The notes below the pieces were generated by a model. It was not told the DNA's origin and searched no databases. It saw nothing but the letters and a program-made list of their open reading frames with translations. A stretch of DNA of 64,000 bases from Streptomyces camelliae (GTDB taxonomy: Bacteria > Actinomycetota > Actinomycetes > Streptomycetales > Streptomycetaceae): the NCBI RefSeq assembly GCF_027625935.1, contig NZ_CP115300.1:2356001-2420000 (forward strand). The letters are read 5' to 3'. Below are positions 25,192 to 34,269 of the stretch, in pieces; position 1 is the first letter of the stretch; each line of letters starts with the position of its first letter. The translations under genes were made by a program, and so were the position numbers.

Positions 25192-26223
25192 TCATCGGGG
25201 CGCGGGGCCGTCGATGTGGGCGAGGAAGTCCAGGAGTGCGGCGTTGGTCTCCGCGGGACGCTCCTGCTGCGTCCAGTGCCCACAGCCCGGTAGCACCACC
25301 ACGTCGTGCAGTTGCGGGACAGCGTTCAGTGGGTTGCCCGGCCCGCCCTCGCCTCGGAGGATCTCGCTCAGCGAGCTGCCCCCGTCCGGGCCGCGCAGTG
25401 AGGTGACCATGTCGCGGTCTCCCACCACGTACAGTGCGGGGACGTCGATCCCGCGCCCCCTGAAAGCAGTGAGCAGTTCGTTGTTGCGCTCGATGTTCCG
25501 GTACCAGTTGAAGGCTCCGGTGAACGCCTGCTCGCCGTGGAGGGCGAAGTCCTCGGCGTACGCCTGGATGTCCTCCTCGGTCAGCCAGGCCGGGAGGCCG
25601 GGCGAGACCGGCATGGTGTCCAGCAGGCCCAGACCGTCGGGTATGACCAACGGGCGGGGCTCCATGCCGAGCGGGTTGTCGCCCGAGGCACCGACCAGGA
25701 GGCGGCGGAAGGATTCCGGGACGTCCTTGGCGAACTCGGCGTCGGCGACTCCCGGCTGCTGGAAGTAGACCTGGTAGAAGCCCTCGCCGTACTGGGTGCG
25801 GGTGATCGACGGCGGGACCATCCCGCCGGGCAGGATCGGCGGAATGCTGAGCCCGGCCACCGCACGGACCTTGTCGGGGCGCAGCATCGCCGCGGTCCAG
25901 GCGACGGGTGCGCCCCAGTCGTGACCCACGACGACCGCCTGTTCCTCGCCGAGTTCCTCGATCAGGGCGATGACGTCGCCGACGAGGTGAAGCAGGGTGT
26001 ACGAAGTGACGTCCGACGGCTGCTCGCTGCGGGCATAACCGCGCTGGTCCGGGGCGACGACCCGGTACCCGGCCGCTGCCAGCGCCCCGAACTGGTGACG
26101 CCAGGAGTACCAGCTCTCCGGCCAGCCGTGCAGCAGCAGGACCAGCGGCCCCTGCCCCTGCTCGGCGATGTGCAGTCTGACCCCGTTCACATTGACAAAG
26201 CGGTGGGTGAGCGGACTTTCCAT
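25192..26223 (-). CDS. Epoxide hydrolase-type alpha/beta hydrolase
   Basis: This 343-residue alpha/beta hydrolase belongs to the epoxide hydrolase and haloalkane dehalogenase branch. It has the oxyanion motif HGWPESWYSWRHQ (residues 32-44) and the nucleophile aspartate D102 in GHDWGAPVAW. The catalytic histidine is in LPGCGHWTQQERP near the C terminus. A cap domain lies between. ATG at 26223 is favoured because AAGG lies nine bases upstream; GTG at 26232 is an alternative. It is 30 bp after the SDR in the operon controlled by the paired TetR operators at 26974 and 27000. It would open epoxides to diols. Confidence 0.88.
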   Translation of the reverse strand: MESPLTHRFVNVNGVRLHIAEQGQGPLVLLLHGWPESWYSWRHQFGALAAAGYRVVAPDQRGYARSEQPSDVTSYTLLHLVGDVIALIEELGEEQAVVVGHDWGAPVAWTAAMLRPDKVRAVAGLSIPPILPGGMVPPSITRTQYGEGFYQVYFQQPGVADAEFAKDVPESFRRLLVGASGDNPLGMEPRPLVIPDGLGLLDTMPVSPGLPAWLTEEDIQAYAEDFALHGEQAFTGAFNWYRNIERNNELLTAFRGRGIDVPALYVVGDRDMVTSLRGPDGGSSLSEILRGEGGPGNPLNAVPQLHDVVVLPGCGHWTQQERPAETNAALLDFLAHIDGPAPR

Positions 26224-26253
26224 GAGAATCACCTTGAAATCGGTAAGTGCGTA

Positions 26254-26955
26254 CTAGTTGTTCAACTGCGGGTACAGGGCTGCCAGATCGGCGGACAGCT
26301 GCGACTTGACCCAGCGGGTGGTGTCGTCGGCCAGCACCTCGTGCGCCCCCGCCTCCATGCCGTCGAGGGCGGCCACTGCGACGTCGCGGGGGTCGGCCTT
26401 GGGTGCGTCGAGACCCGACGTCATGTCGGTGTCCACGTAGGCCACGTGGAGCCCGGTCACCGCGATGCCGCGCGGCTGCAACTCCAGACGCAGGGAGTTC
26501 GTCTGCGACCACAGGGCGGCCTTGGAGGCACCGTAGGGCGTGCCGTCGGCCAGCCAGGACAGGGCGGAGTGGACGTTGAGGATGTGGCCCCCGCCGTTGC
26601 GCTCGATGATCGGCACGAAGGCCCGGGTGACCAGCAGCGGCCCGTAGAAGTTGGTCTCCAGGTCGCGGCGCACCTCCTCCATCGGGGAGTCGAGGTACGA
26701 GGCGCGGACCGAGGCGCCGGCGTTGTTGATCAGGATGGTGACGTCCTGGGCCTGCTCGGCGGCGGCCGTCACGGATGCGGGGTCGGTCACCTCAAGAGCC
26801 AGCGGAACGGCACCGGGGTGCGTCACCGTGCGCGGGTCACGGGCCGTGGCGTAGACCTTGCCGGCCCCGCGCCCATAGAGCTCCTCGACCAGCATCTTGC
26901 CGATACCCCGGCCGCCTCCGGTGACAAGGACAGTGGCGCCTTCGATTGCTGTCAC
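26254..26955 (-). CDS. SDR, first gene of the epoxide hydrolase operon
   Basis: This 233-residue SDR has VLVTGGGRGIGKMLVEELY at its N terminus, NNAG near residue 82 and PYGASKAALW near 142. The start is GTG at 26955, six bases after GGAGG; the longer open frame only reads through the operators. Two TetR-type palindromes lie 19-58 bp upstream of the start. It probably begins the transcript that continues through the epoxide hydrolase, NmrA-like, LipB-like, QueG-like and PDR reductase genes. Confidence 0.86.
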   Translation of the reverse strand: MTAIEGATVLVTGGGRGIGKMLVEELYGRGAGKVYATARDPRTVTHPGAVPLALEVTDPASVTAAAEQAQDVTILINNAGASVRASYLDSPMEEVRRDLETNFYGPLLVTRAFVPIIERNGGGHILNVHSALSWLADGTPYGASKAALWSQTNSLRLELQPRGIAVTGLHVAYVDTDMTSGLDAPKADPRDVAVAALDGMEAGAHEVLADDTTRWVKSQLSADLAALYPQLNN

Positions 26956-26973
26956 GACTACCTCCAAGAGTTG

Positions 26974-27013
26974 GAAACCGATCGGTTTCAGCTCACCGTA
27001 AACCGATCGGTTT
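26974..27013. promoter_or_regulatory. TetR-type operator pair, site 1
   Basis: GAAACCGATCGGTTTC (26974-26989) and AAACCGATCGGTTT (27000-27013) are perfect palindromes with centres 25 bp apart, lying directly upstream of the SDR at 26955. The same 14-bp core is found at four other promoters in the window. The adjacent 27014-27592 interval has no gene I can support. Confidence 0.8.
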
Positions 27014-27592
27014 CCTTGCGCAAGTCGGGTCATGGTTGTGTCTCGTCAGCAGCCACGGGGAGCGATGACCTGGTCCGGAGTCCGGCGGCGAATGAGGGGT
27101 AGCTGCCCTACGACTCGGCGTCGCATGGATGCCCCGCAACGGCTTTACGGGCTCACCCGGGCGGCGATCAGGGGCGACCGGCTTCCGACGGCACGGGGAA
27201 GTCAGGGGCGGCAGCTACTCGGGCGGCCGCTGACGGCCTCGGCAGCGACGGGGACTCGGGGTGTGAGGTCACTGCTGCGATCGGTTCGCCGGTTGGTTGA
27301 CCGCCTCAGGTGACTGATCAGTGAAGTAGCCGTGTGTCCCAGGCCGTCGTCCCGTCCGCAGGGCCCAACGGGCAGGACATGTGCGGCCAGGCCGCACCCT
27401 CCGTGTGTCCCGGCCCGCGCCCGGGGAGCTGCCGGGAGACGATCAGCCCACATGGGGCGGCTCGACGGACGCAGCACTCGGCCACGTCGAGGTCCCCGTG
27501 CGGCCCCGTCCACGAATGAGGCCGCGGCCTGGCGAAGGCAGGTCCGGGCGAGACGACGTCGGCCACCTCGCCCATGGGACCTGCAGCGCTTG

Positions 27593-29024
27593 TCACCGGG
27601 CCGGAACCACCGGCAGGACGATGCGGGACGGCCGGGTGGAGTCGTGGAAGATGTGCTGCCAGGCCACTCGGGCCGTGGTCGCGCTCTCCTCGGGTTCACC
27701 CGTGTTGAGATTGCGGTCCCAGCGCGGGAAGTTGCTGGAGGTGACCTGGACCCGTATGCGGTGACCCGCCCGGAAGACGATGCTGGTCGACCACAGATCC
27801 ACGACGTGCTCGGCCACCTCGCCCGGTGTCGCCGCCCGTACCCCGCAGGACGCCGTCGGCCACATTCCGGGAGACGCCGTGTTCATCGACGTCGCACAGG
27901 CGCGGGACCCAGTCGGTCGAGGGCCCGTCCGTGGCGGCGAAGAGCACCACCCGGACGCGACCGGTCACCTCGACGTCCTCGGCGAGCGGTTCGGTGGTGA
28001 AGACCAGGACGTCCTCGCGCGCTTCCACGGCCGTCTGGTCGAGCGGCCCGGGGCGGAACTCGTCGGACATCAGGAGCGCGCCGCCGGTGGTGGGCACCGG
28101 ATCCATGGGGTCGTAGGTGAACTCCTCGGGCTGCTCGGCGGTGGACGGTGACTCAGGGGTCAGGCGTCCGTCCGCGCGCAGGTGGAAGTCGGTGTCCACC
28201 GCCCGTGACAGGGGCCATTCGGTCTCCTCGCGCCACTGGTTGATGCCCATGACGAACAGCGGCACCTGGCCCGTGTCCGGCTCCAGAGCCTGACCGTCGC
28301 CGATCGTGCGCTGGAACCAGTCGAACTGCATGTCATGCATGCGCCCCCGCATGCCCATGAAATCGGAGTTCGCGCCGAACCCGAAGCTGACGTCACCGAC
28401 CAACTGCCGCCAGTTGGTGTGGGCCCAGGGTCCCATGATCAGCGTGCCGGACCGGCCGGCCCTGCGCATGGCGGTGAAGTTATCGAGCGTGGCCTGACTG
28501 AAGATGTCGTACCAGCCGCCGACCTGGAAGGTGGGCAGGTCGACCTCGTCGTACCGGCCCGCGACGCGGCAGGACCGCGCCCAGTCGAGCGTGGCCTGAC
28601 TGAAGATGTCGTACCAGCCGCCGACCTGGAAGGTGGGCAGGTCGACCTCGTCGTACCGGCCCGCGACGCGGCAGGACCGCGCCCAGTCGGGCTCCCGCCG
28701 GGAGCGCTCGTAGCCCAGCTCGGGGAGGTCGTGGCGGGCGAACGCGGGAAACCGCCCGGCGGGCAGCTCCCCGTAACCGGCGGTCGCGAGGCCGTCGAGG
28801 TCCTGCACGAGCCCGGATATGCTGCTCACGAGCCCGTCGAGCCCGGTGCGACGCATCAGGGTGTCGGCGCCGTGCATGAGGGACCAGGGAGCGGTGATGC
28901 CGAGTTCGATCGCGCCGCCGCGCATCCACAGTCCGTCGTCCGGATCGGACCACGTGATCACCGGCGCGATCGCCTTGAGCTCCGGCGGCTTCGAGAGCGC
29001 CGCCATCCACTGGGTGTTGCCGAA
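27593..29024 (-). pseudogene. CocE/NonD-family hydrolase, 3' part (interrupted, frameshifted)
   Basis: This is the C-terminal bulk of an X-Pro dipeptidyl-peptidase/CocE-type hydrolase, which normally cleaves esters or acyl-proline bonds. It contains MAALSKPPELKAIAPVITWS near the break, FQVGGWYDIFSQATL, and a C-terminal jelly-roll. It is broken in four ways: an IS630-type element splits it at 29025; a TAG replaces an expected tyrosine codon at the break; a 102-bp in-frame tandem duplication is present; and one extra G in a G-run near 27846 shifts the frame, so that VRAATPGEVAEHVVDLW continues in another frame to a stop at 27593. The 5' part is at 30222-30562. Confidence 0.8.
28483..28686 (-). 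repeat. Perfect 102-bp tandem duplication
   Basis: The 102 bases at 28483-28584 are repeated without a mismatch at 28585-28686. The unit is 34 codons long, so the reading frame is kept and the peptide containing DEVDLPTFQVGGWYDIFSQ appears twice. The lack of divergence means the duplication is recent. Confidence 0.92.
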
Positions 29025-29027
29025 CTA

Positions 29028-30221
29028 GTGGCTCGTCACGCAGTCTTGGTCGGGTAATCGGTCCAGGACCTGATCGGTGAGTCGGGCGCGAACGCCGTCT
29101 TCGGCTCGGCGCGGGCACTGCGCCAGCGGACGTAGGCTGCAATGGCCGCGTTCTGTTCGCCGTGGCTGCGATGGTCAGTGCCGTTCAGGGCGAAGTAGCG
29201 CAGGGCCGCGAACTCGGCCTCGATCCAGTTCAGCCAGGAGCCGTAGGTCGGCAGGAAGACCAATTCGACGTCGTTGTCCGTGGTCCAGGCCCGCACTTGG
29301 GCATGCTTGTGCGGGGAGAAGTTGTCCAGCACCACATACAGCTTCTCCCCAGGCCAGCGCGCACGCAGGGTCTTGAGCAGGCCGAGGAACTCGCGCCAGC
29401 GCTTGCGCGGGCGGATGCGGTAGTACAGCTTGCCGGTGGCCAGATCGAGGGCGGCGAGCATGTGCCGCACGCCGCCATAGCGGTTGTAGGTGGCCCGCAG
29501 CCTGCGCGGACGCCTCACCAGCCCCCAGGCCTTGCCCTTGCGGGGCATCAGGTTCAGCGGCCCGAACTCGTCGACGCATATCACCCGCCCGTCCGTCGGC
29601 GGGGTGTCGTAGAGCGCCAGGATGCGGTGCATCTTGGCGATGAACTCCGGGTCGGTGGACGCCTTCCACGTAGTGGTGGTCTTCCAGGAGACCTTGCCGG
29701 CGCGCAGGATCCGGCGCAGGGTCTCCCGACTGATGGCTGCGGTCACCTGATACTTGACGAGGTGCTCGGCGAGCTTGCTCAGGCTCCAGGTGGAGAACGC
29801 GGTGATCTTCCAGTCGGCGGGGGATGTCCGGGCGATCAGGCAGATGTGCTCACGCACCTGGTCACTGATCGTCTTGGGGCGTCCCCCGCTCCATTTTGGG
29901 TCCAGCGCGTCGAACCCCCGCTCGTTGAAGGCGTGGATGACATCGCGGACGTAGTCCTCGCCGACCTGCATCAGCGTGGAGATGTCCTTGACCGTCTGGC
30001 CCTGGGCGGACATCAGCACCACGATCGCCCGGCGGAGTTTCACCGGGTCCTTCGCGGTCCGGCTGATCCGCTGCAGCTTCCGGCCCTCGTCCATCGTGAC
30101 CGGCCGGACGAACACACTCGGTCGACGTCCCACGACCACCTCCAAGATCAGGTCTTGGAGACAGTCTGCTGGCCGACGAGCAACGGATCGATTACCAGGC
30201 CAAGGCTGCGTGACGAGCCAC
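29028..30221 (-). mobile_element. Complete IS630-family insertion sequence
   Basis: A 1,194-bp element is bounded by perfect inverted ends, GTGGCTCGTCACGCAG on the left and CTGCGTGACGAGCCAC on the right. TA is duplicated at 29026-29027 and 30222-30223, the target duplication of the IS630/Tc1 group. It carries one intact transposase gene and interrupts a CocE-type hydrolase gene. Confidence 0.9.
29036..30133 (-). CDS. IS630-family transposase
   Basis: This 365-residue transposase has an N-terminal helix-turn-helix (QTVKDISTLMQVGEDYVRDV), a second HTH followed by winged-helix sequence, and the DDE catalytic domain. The acids are visible in RVICVDEFGPLN, YVVLDNFSPHKH and SWLNWIEAEFAAL. It is uninterrupted and nearly fills the element, so it is probably active. 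The start is ambiguous: TTG at 30145 is in frame, but GTG at 30133 lies five bases after GGAGG and is preferred. Confidence 0.9.
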   Translation of the reverse strand: MGRRPSVFVRPVTMDEGRKLQRISRTAKDPVKLRRAIVVLMSAQGQTVKDISTLMQVGEDYVRDVIHAFNERGFDALDPKWSGGRPKTISDQVREHICLIARTSPADWKITAFSTWSLSKLAEHLVKYQVTAAISRETLRRILRAGKVSWKTTTTWKASTDPEFIAKMHRILALYDTPPTDGRVICVDEFGPLNLMPRKGKAWGLVRRPRRLRATYNRYGGVRHMLAALDLATGKLYYRIRPRKRWREFLGLLKTLRARWPGEKLYVVLDNFSPHKHAQVRAWTTDNDVELVFLPTYGSWLNWIEAEFAALRYFALNGTDHRSHGEQNAAIAAYVRWRSARAEPKTAFAPDSPIRSWTDYPTKTA

Positions 30222-30562
30222 TAGCTGCCACCGATCATGCCGACCGAGCCGTTGGAGCCGGGGAGGGCAGCGGCCCACCGTACGGTGTCGTAGCCGTCGC
30301 TCCCCTCGTAGGTGAACGGCTCCCACTCCCCCTCGGAGGCGAACCGGCCGCGGGTGTCCTGGATGACGACCATGAAGCCGCGCCTGGCCGCCGCCAGGGG
30401 ATCGAGCATCATGGCCATCATGGGCGTGTGCTTGCCCTACGGCAGCCGACTGAGCAGCACCGGCCACGGTCCGCTGCCGCTGGGCCGGTAGACGTCCGCA
30501 CGCGGCACCACGCCGTCACGCATCTGCGCCGGAACATCGAAGTCGATCTCGATCTGCGCCAT
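30222..30562 (-). pseudogene. CocE/NonD-family hydrolase, 5' part
   Basis: This is the N-terminal part of the interrupted hydrolase: MAQIEIDFDVPAQMRDG, ADVYRPSGSGPWPVLL, MVVIQDTRGRFASEGEWEPF and RWAAALPGSNGSVGMIGGS, which ends at the nucleophile serine motif where the IS sits. An in-frame TAG at 30437-30439 replaces the tyrosine of the usual (R/L)PYGK motif, so even before the insertion the gene would not have been read through normally. It lies 53 bp after the SDR at 30616 and probably shared its promoter. Confidence 0.82.
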
Positions 30563-30615
30563 GTGCCGCTCCCTGTACGTCTCTTTCTCGCGGGTGTACT
30601 GGGTGCGGGCAGGCG

Positions 30616-31434
30616 TCAGCCGGCCAGCCGGTTGAGCTTGCGGATCTGCTTGTCGAAGACCCCGGCAGGGGCGATGCGGCGCAGTGTGCTGGCGCGTCCG
30701 GCCAGGGGACCGGCGGTGTAGCGCAGCTTCGGCTTCGAGTCGGTCGCTGCCGCGACGATCACCTTGGCGACGACGGCGGGGTCGTCGCCGTCCTTGATCG
30801 CTGTTTCCATCATGCGGTCGAAGGCGCGCCGCTGGTCCGCGTACACCTGCAGGGGCGTGTCGGGCCGCGGGCTGTTGGCCTCGAATCCGGTGCTGGTGTA
30901 GGCGGGTTCGACGAGAAGCGCCCGTACGCCGTGCCCGCGGATCTCATGGTCCAGGGACTCGGAGTACCCCTCGATCGCGTGCTTGGACGCGGCGTAGACG
31001 GCCATGTACGGCGAAGGAAGGAAGCCGACTACGGAGGAGAGGTTGATGATGCGTCCGCGTCCACGGTCGCGCATGTGCGGCAGGACCGCCTGCACCATGC
31101 GCATCACGCCGAAGACGTTGACGTCGAAGACGACCTGGGCCTGCGCGACGGAGTTCTCCTCGGCCGCCCCCATCAAGCCCACGCCGGCGTTGTTGACCAG
31201 GACATCGATCCGCCCGAACCGGTCGACCACCCGCTGGACCACGGCGGTGGCCGACGCGTCGCTGGTCACGTCGAGGTCAAGGAAGTTCACGACGTCGAGG
31301 GCGGTGACGCGGGAGGTGTCACGACTTGTGCCGACCACGTCGAACCCCGCTTCGACCAGCGCGAGCGCGGCTGCCTTCCCGATGCCGGATGAAGCACCCG
31401 TCACGAGTGCCACCGGCCGATGCGTGCTCATCAT
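30616..31434 (-). CDS. SDR-family oxidoreductase
   Basis: This 272-residue classical SDR has VTGASSGIGKAAALAL at its N terminus, NNAGVGLMG near residue 86 and the catalytic YAASKHAIEGYSE near 150. ATG at 31434 is preceded by GGGAG. It is divergent from a TetR gene, and the space between them carries two palindromic operators, so both genes are probably controlled by the same repressor. Downstream lies the broken CocE hydrolase gene. The substrate is unknown. Confidence 0.88.
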   Translation of the reverse strand: MMSTHRPVALVTGASSGIGKAAALALVEAGFDVVGTSRDTSRVTALDVVNFLDLDVTSDASATAVVQRVVDRFGRIDVLVNNAGVGLMGAAEENSVAQAQVVFDVNVFGVMRMVQAVLPHMRDRGRGRIINLSSVVGFLPSPYMAVYAASKHAIEGYSESLDHEIRGHGVRALLVEPAYTSTGFEANSPRPDTPLQVYADQRRAFDRMMETAIKDGDDPAVVAKVIVAAATDSKPKLRYTAGPLAGRASTLRRIAPAGVFDKQIRKLNRLAG

Positions 31435-31452
31435 GGACTCCCGGACTCACTA

Positions 31453-31491
31453 GAAACCGATCGGTTTCTGCTACCGTAAACCGATCGGTTT
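31453..31491. promoter_or_regulatory. TetR-type operator pair, site 2
   Basis: GAAACCGATCGGTTTC (31453-31468) and AAACCGATCGGTTT (31478-31491) have centres 24 bp apart and lie between the divergent SDR (31434) and TetR (31544) genes, 19 bp from the SDR start. Confidence 0.82.
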
Positions 31492-31543
31492 CCAACTGCA
31501 AGTCCAGGAAGCCACCCGACCGGCACCAGGCAGGAATGGCGGC

Positions 31544-32077
31544 ATGGGCAGGATCAGCGCGCAGGAGAGACGTCAGAGCGTCATCCGTGCAGCCATCGCC
31601 GAGTTCGCCCTCAGGGGTTACTACGGCACCTCCACCGAGGTGATCGCCAAGCGCGCCGGTGTCACGCAGCCGTACCTCTTCCGGCTCTTTCCGGGCAAGC
31701 GGGCGATATTCGTCGCCGCCTTGACGCGGAGCATGGAAGACACCCGGCTGGCTTTCGAGCGCGCAGCCGAAGGGGTGGAGGGCGGCGAGCAGGCCCTCCG
31801 CGCCATGGCGAACGCCTACGCGCGACTGATCTCCGCGCACCCGGAAACGCTGCTGATACAGATGCAGGGATACGCCCTCGTGGCAGCCGCCGAGGCGCAG
31901 GGCGATGACCAGATCGGCGACCTCGTCCGGGTCGGCTGGATGAAGCTCTGGGAAACCGTGCGCCTGCCGCTGGGCGCAGACACCGACGAGGCCACGGCCT
32001 TCCTCGCGCACGGCATGCTGATCAACACCCTTACGGCCATCGGGCTTCCCCCCGACTGCCGGAAAGCAAAGCCGTGA
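31544..32077 (+). CDS. TetR-family regulator 1
   Basis: This 177-residue TetR repressor has its HTH at the N terminus: AIAEFALRGYYGTSTEVIAK followed by AGVTQPYLFRLFPGK, with the recognition helix at about residues 38-48. The C-terminal helices form the ligand domain. It is divergent from the SDR at 30616 and has two copies of the AAACCGATCGGTTT operator within 100 bp of its start, so it is the leading candidate for the regulon repressor. Its tail (LPPDCRKAKP) is short compared with relatives, and a small inverted repeat (32081-32097) follows the stop. Confidence 0.88.
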   Translation: MGRISAQERRQSVIRAAIAEFALRGYYGTSTEVIAKRAGVTQPYLFRLFPGKRAIFVAALTRSMEDTRLAFERAAEGVEGGEQALRAMANAYARLISAHPETLLIQMQGYALVAAAEAQGDDQIGDLVRVGWMKLWETVRLPLGADTDEATAFLAHGMLINTLTAIGLPPDCRKAKP

Positions 32078-32162
32078 TCCGTCGGAGCTGCTCCGACTGC
32101 CGGAGACAGGCGTCAGCCCTGAGAGCGCATCGGTCGCCGGGCCTGCTCGAAAAGGTGGTGCG

Positions 32163-32732
32163 TCAGCGCACGCCTGCCGCATCGAGCAGGGTGGCCACCG
32201 TGGGGGCGATGAGCCCGGTGAGGTTGTCGGCTCCGATCCCCGCGCGGGCGCTGGCGCCGTCGAAGACCAGGCTGAGCTGTCGGGCCAGCAGGTCCGGATC
32301 GCTCGCTCCGCCCTGTTCGGCCTCGGCCCGGAAGAAGGCCGTCAGGTTTCCCTTGACCCGGTGGGCCACCCGGCTCGCGGGGTGGCTCTGGTCCTTGAGT
32401 TCGATCTGGACGGCCAGGTACTGGCAACCTCGGAACTCGGGCGCACCCGCCTGTAGTTCCACCTGTTCGAAGACGTGCAGGATCCGCTCGCGGGGTGAGC
32501 GGCCGTCGTCCGCCGCGGGCAGCAGTGTCGCCACGAAGGCGGAAGCGCGTTGCTCCAGGCTCGCCGCCAGCAGTTCGTCCTTGCTCTCGAACAGCTGGTA
32601 CATGGAGCGCTTCGACACCCCCGCCGCCTTGCACAGCGCCTCGATGCCGATGCCGACGCCGTCTCGGTAGGTGAGTGTGGCCGCCGCCTCCAGGAGCCGC
32701 TCTCGGGGACTTGCCTTCACTTCGGTGCTCAT
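32163..32732 (-). CDS. TetR-family regulator 2
   Basis: This 189-residue TetR regulator has the HTH RERLLEAAATLTYRDGVGIG through ALCKAAGVSKRSMYQLFESK in the first 55 residues. It is convergent with TetR 1 and not closely similar to it outside the HTH. One perfect operator palindrome lies 32 bp upstream of its ATG, so this gene too belongs to the regulon and may be the actual repressor instead of TetR 1. Sequence alone does not decide which one binds. Confidence 0.88.
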   Translation of the reverse strand: MSTEVKASPRERLLEAAATLTYRDGVGIGIEALCKAAGVSKRSMYQLFESKDELLAASLEQRASAFVATLLPAADDGRSPRERILHVFEQVELQAGAPEFRGCQYLAVQIELKDQSHPASRVAHRVKGNLTAFFRAEAEQGGASDPDLLARQLSLVFDGASARAGIGADNLTGLIAPTVATLLDAAGVR

Positions 32733-32763
32733 AGTGTGAGGTTAACTCGATTCGGGCGAAATA

Positions 32764-32779
32764 TAAACCGATCGGTTTA
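32764..32779. promoter_or_regulatory. TetR-type operator, site 3
   Basis: TAAACCGATCGGTTTA is a perfect 16-bp palindrome upstream of TetR 2 (start 32732). It is the only single copy in the set. The other four sites are pairs spaced by 24-25 bp. Confidence 0.8.
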
Positions 32780-32843
32780 CGCGGTTGACCGGGACGACTG
32801 GTGCTGCCCACGCGACGGAGCGGACACCTGAAGGCCGCACAGA

Positions 32844-32886
32844 GGCTCGGCGACGGCCCCCGGGGGAAAGGTACCGTCGCCGAGCC
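32844..32886 (-). terminator. Perfect 13-bp hairpin downstream of the SNG1/YhgE-type gene
   Basis: GGCTCGGCGACGG (32844-32856) pairs exactly with CCGTCGCCGAGCC (32874-32886), and the loop contains CCCCCGGGGG. It lies about 90 bp downstream of the membrane protein gene on the minus strand and upstream of TetR 2. Confidence 0.65.
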
Positions 32887-32976
32887 CTGATGGTGTGCGC
32901 GCCTGCCGTCCCGCAGGGTGACGCACACCGGGGCCACTCCGCACCGTGGCCCCGTCCGGGGTGGGCCGTGGCGTCG

Positions 32977-34269
32977 CTACGCCAGGGCGGCGGTCTTCTC
33001 GGGCCTCGCCTCGGCGGGGATGCGGTGCAGCCCCCTGCGGTCGTACCAGCCCGTCACACCGAAGCCGAACAGTGCGGCCGCCGCGAGGCCGGCGGCCATC
33101 ATCACCCAACCCCGGCCCAGACCGGCGTCGGCCTGGGCGTCGTAGTACAGGATCGAGCGGACGCCGCCGGTGATCTGCCGCAGGGGCTCGAACTCCGCCA
33201 GGAAGCGGTAGAAGCCGGGCAGCGCTTCGATGGGGGTGGTGGCGCCGGCCGTCGGCACCGCCATACCGATGAAGACGAGCGTGACCACCAGCATGCCGGG
33301 GGTGCCGAAGGCCGCAAGGAGGGCGAGCGCGCCGATCCCGGAGACCGCGATGGCGCACACCGAGTACAGCCACAGCAGCGGCAGGTGTGAGGCGGCCATC
33401 CCCATGATGCCGACCGCGCCCACGGCGACCAGGGTGCCCATCAGCAGGGACAGGCCGACCATGAGGGTGCTGCCGATGGCGAGGGTCTGCACCCGGGTCG
33501 CCCGGATCAGCGGGCGGTGCCGGCGCAGCGGGCCCATGTCGTTGTGGGTGTAACCGAGGGCATGGTCCACCTGCCCGCTGATGACGTTGGCGGAGAGCAT
33601 GCCGCAGACCACCAGGACGAGCGCGTAGTAGAACGCCGTCAGCCCCAGGCCGCTGCGCGGGGCGAGGGGATGGCCGTCCTCGACCGTGACGGCGGCCGGG
33701 TCGGCCAGCAGGACGCGCGCCGCGGCGGGCAGCTTCGCCTGCCCGGTTCGTGCGGCGAGTTCCTTGCCCACCTGGAGCGAGGCACTCTCGGCCGCCCGCG
33801 TCGTCGCCGACCGGGCCAGGCTGGAGCCCAGGCTGCCGGCGGACTGATTGGTCAGCACCGTCAGGGTCGGGCGGGCCGGGGTCCCGGTGGTCGCGGTGCC
33901 GGTCAGCGCAAAGGTGGAGGCCGTGAAGCCAGCGGGGACGACGAGGGCGCCGTACAGCTTGCCCTCTCCGAGTTCCTCCTTCACCTTCTTCTCGCCCATC
34001 ACCTTCCAGTCGATCTCGTCCCCGCTCGCGGTGGACTTCTTGATCGACTCGGTGATCTGCACCCCCAGATTGACCTGCTTGCCACCGGCGCCGGCTCCGT
34101 TGTCGGCGTTGACCAGCCCGACGGGCAGCTTCTTCATGTGGTCGACCGGATCGATGTTGGCGCCGACGTAGAACACAGTGAACAGCAGCGCGAGAAGGCC
34201 CGTGATGACGCCATTGGTGATCCACAGAGGTTTGGCACGCAGTACGCGGAAGGGATGAATCCCACTCAT
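32977..34269 (-). CDS. SNG1/YhgE-type membrane protein (DUF3533-like)
   Basis: This 430-residue membrane protein has one helix near residues 15-36 (WITNGVITGLLALLFTVFYV), a large extracytoplasmic domain of about 180 residues (VGLVNADNGAGAGGKQVN is typical of YhgE/Pip and SNG1 proteins), and five further helices. The layout is like ABC-2 type permeases, but no ATPase gene is adjacent. Relatives are linked to resistance against toxic compounds. Two TetR operators lie 175-215 bp upstream, which puts it in the regulon as a possible export or tolerance component. Confidence 0.75.
   Translation of the reverse strand: MSGIHPFRVLRAKPLWITNGVITGLLALLFTVFYVGANIDPVDHMKKLPVGLVNADNGAGAGGKQVNLGVQITESIKKSTASGDEIDWKVMGEKKVKEELGEGKLYGALVVPAGFTASTFALTGTATTGTPARPTLTVLTNQSAGSLGSSLARSATTRAAESASLQVGKELAARTGQAKLPAAARVLLADPAAVTVEDGHPLAPRSGLGLTAFYYALVLVVCGMLSANVISGQVDHALGYTHNDMGPLRRHRPLIRATRVQTLAIGSTLMVGLSLLMGTLVAVGAVGIMGMAASHLPLLWLYSVCAIAVSGIGALALLAAFGTPGMLVVTLVFIGMAVPTAGATTPIEALPGFYRFLAEFEPLRQITGGVRSILYYDAQADAGLGRGWVMMAAGLAAAALFGFGVTGWYDRRGLHRIPAEARPEKTAALA

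Noticed and set aside
27014..27592. Open frames between the SDR operators and the CocE pseudogene
   Set aside because: They are arginine- and proline-rich in all frames, have no ribosome sites and recall no family; treated as non-coding.
31571..31580. A single GAGCGTCA inside TetR regulator 1
   Set aside because: One isolated 8-mer in coding sequence with no second copy at 11 bp; chance occurrence.
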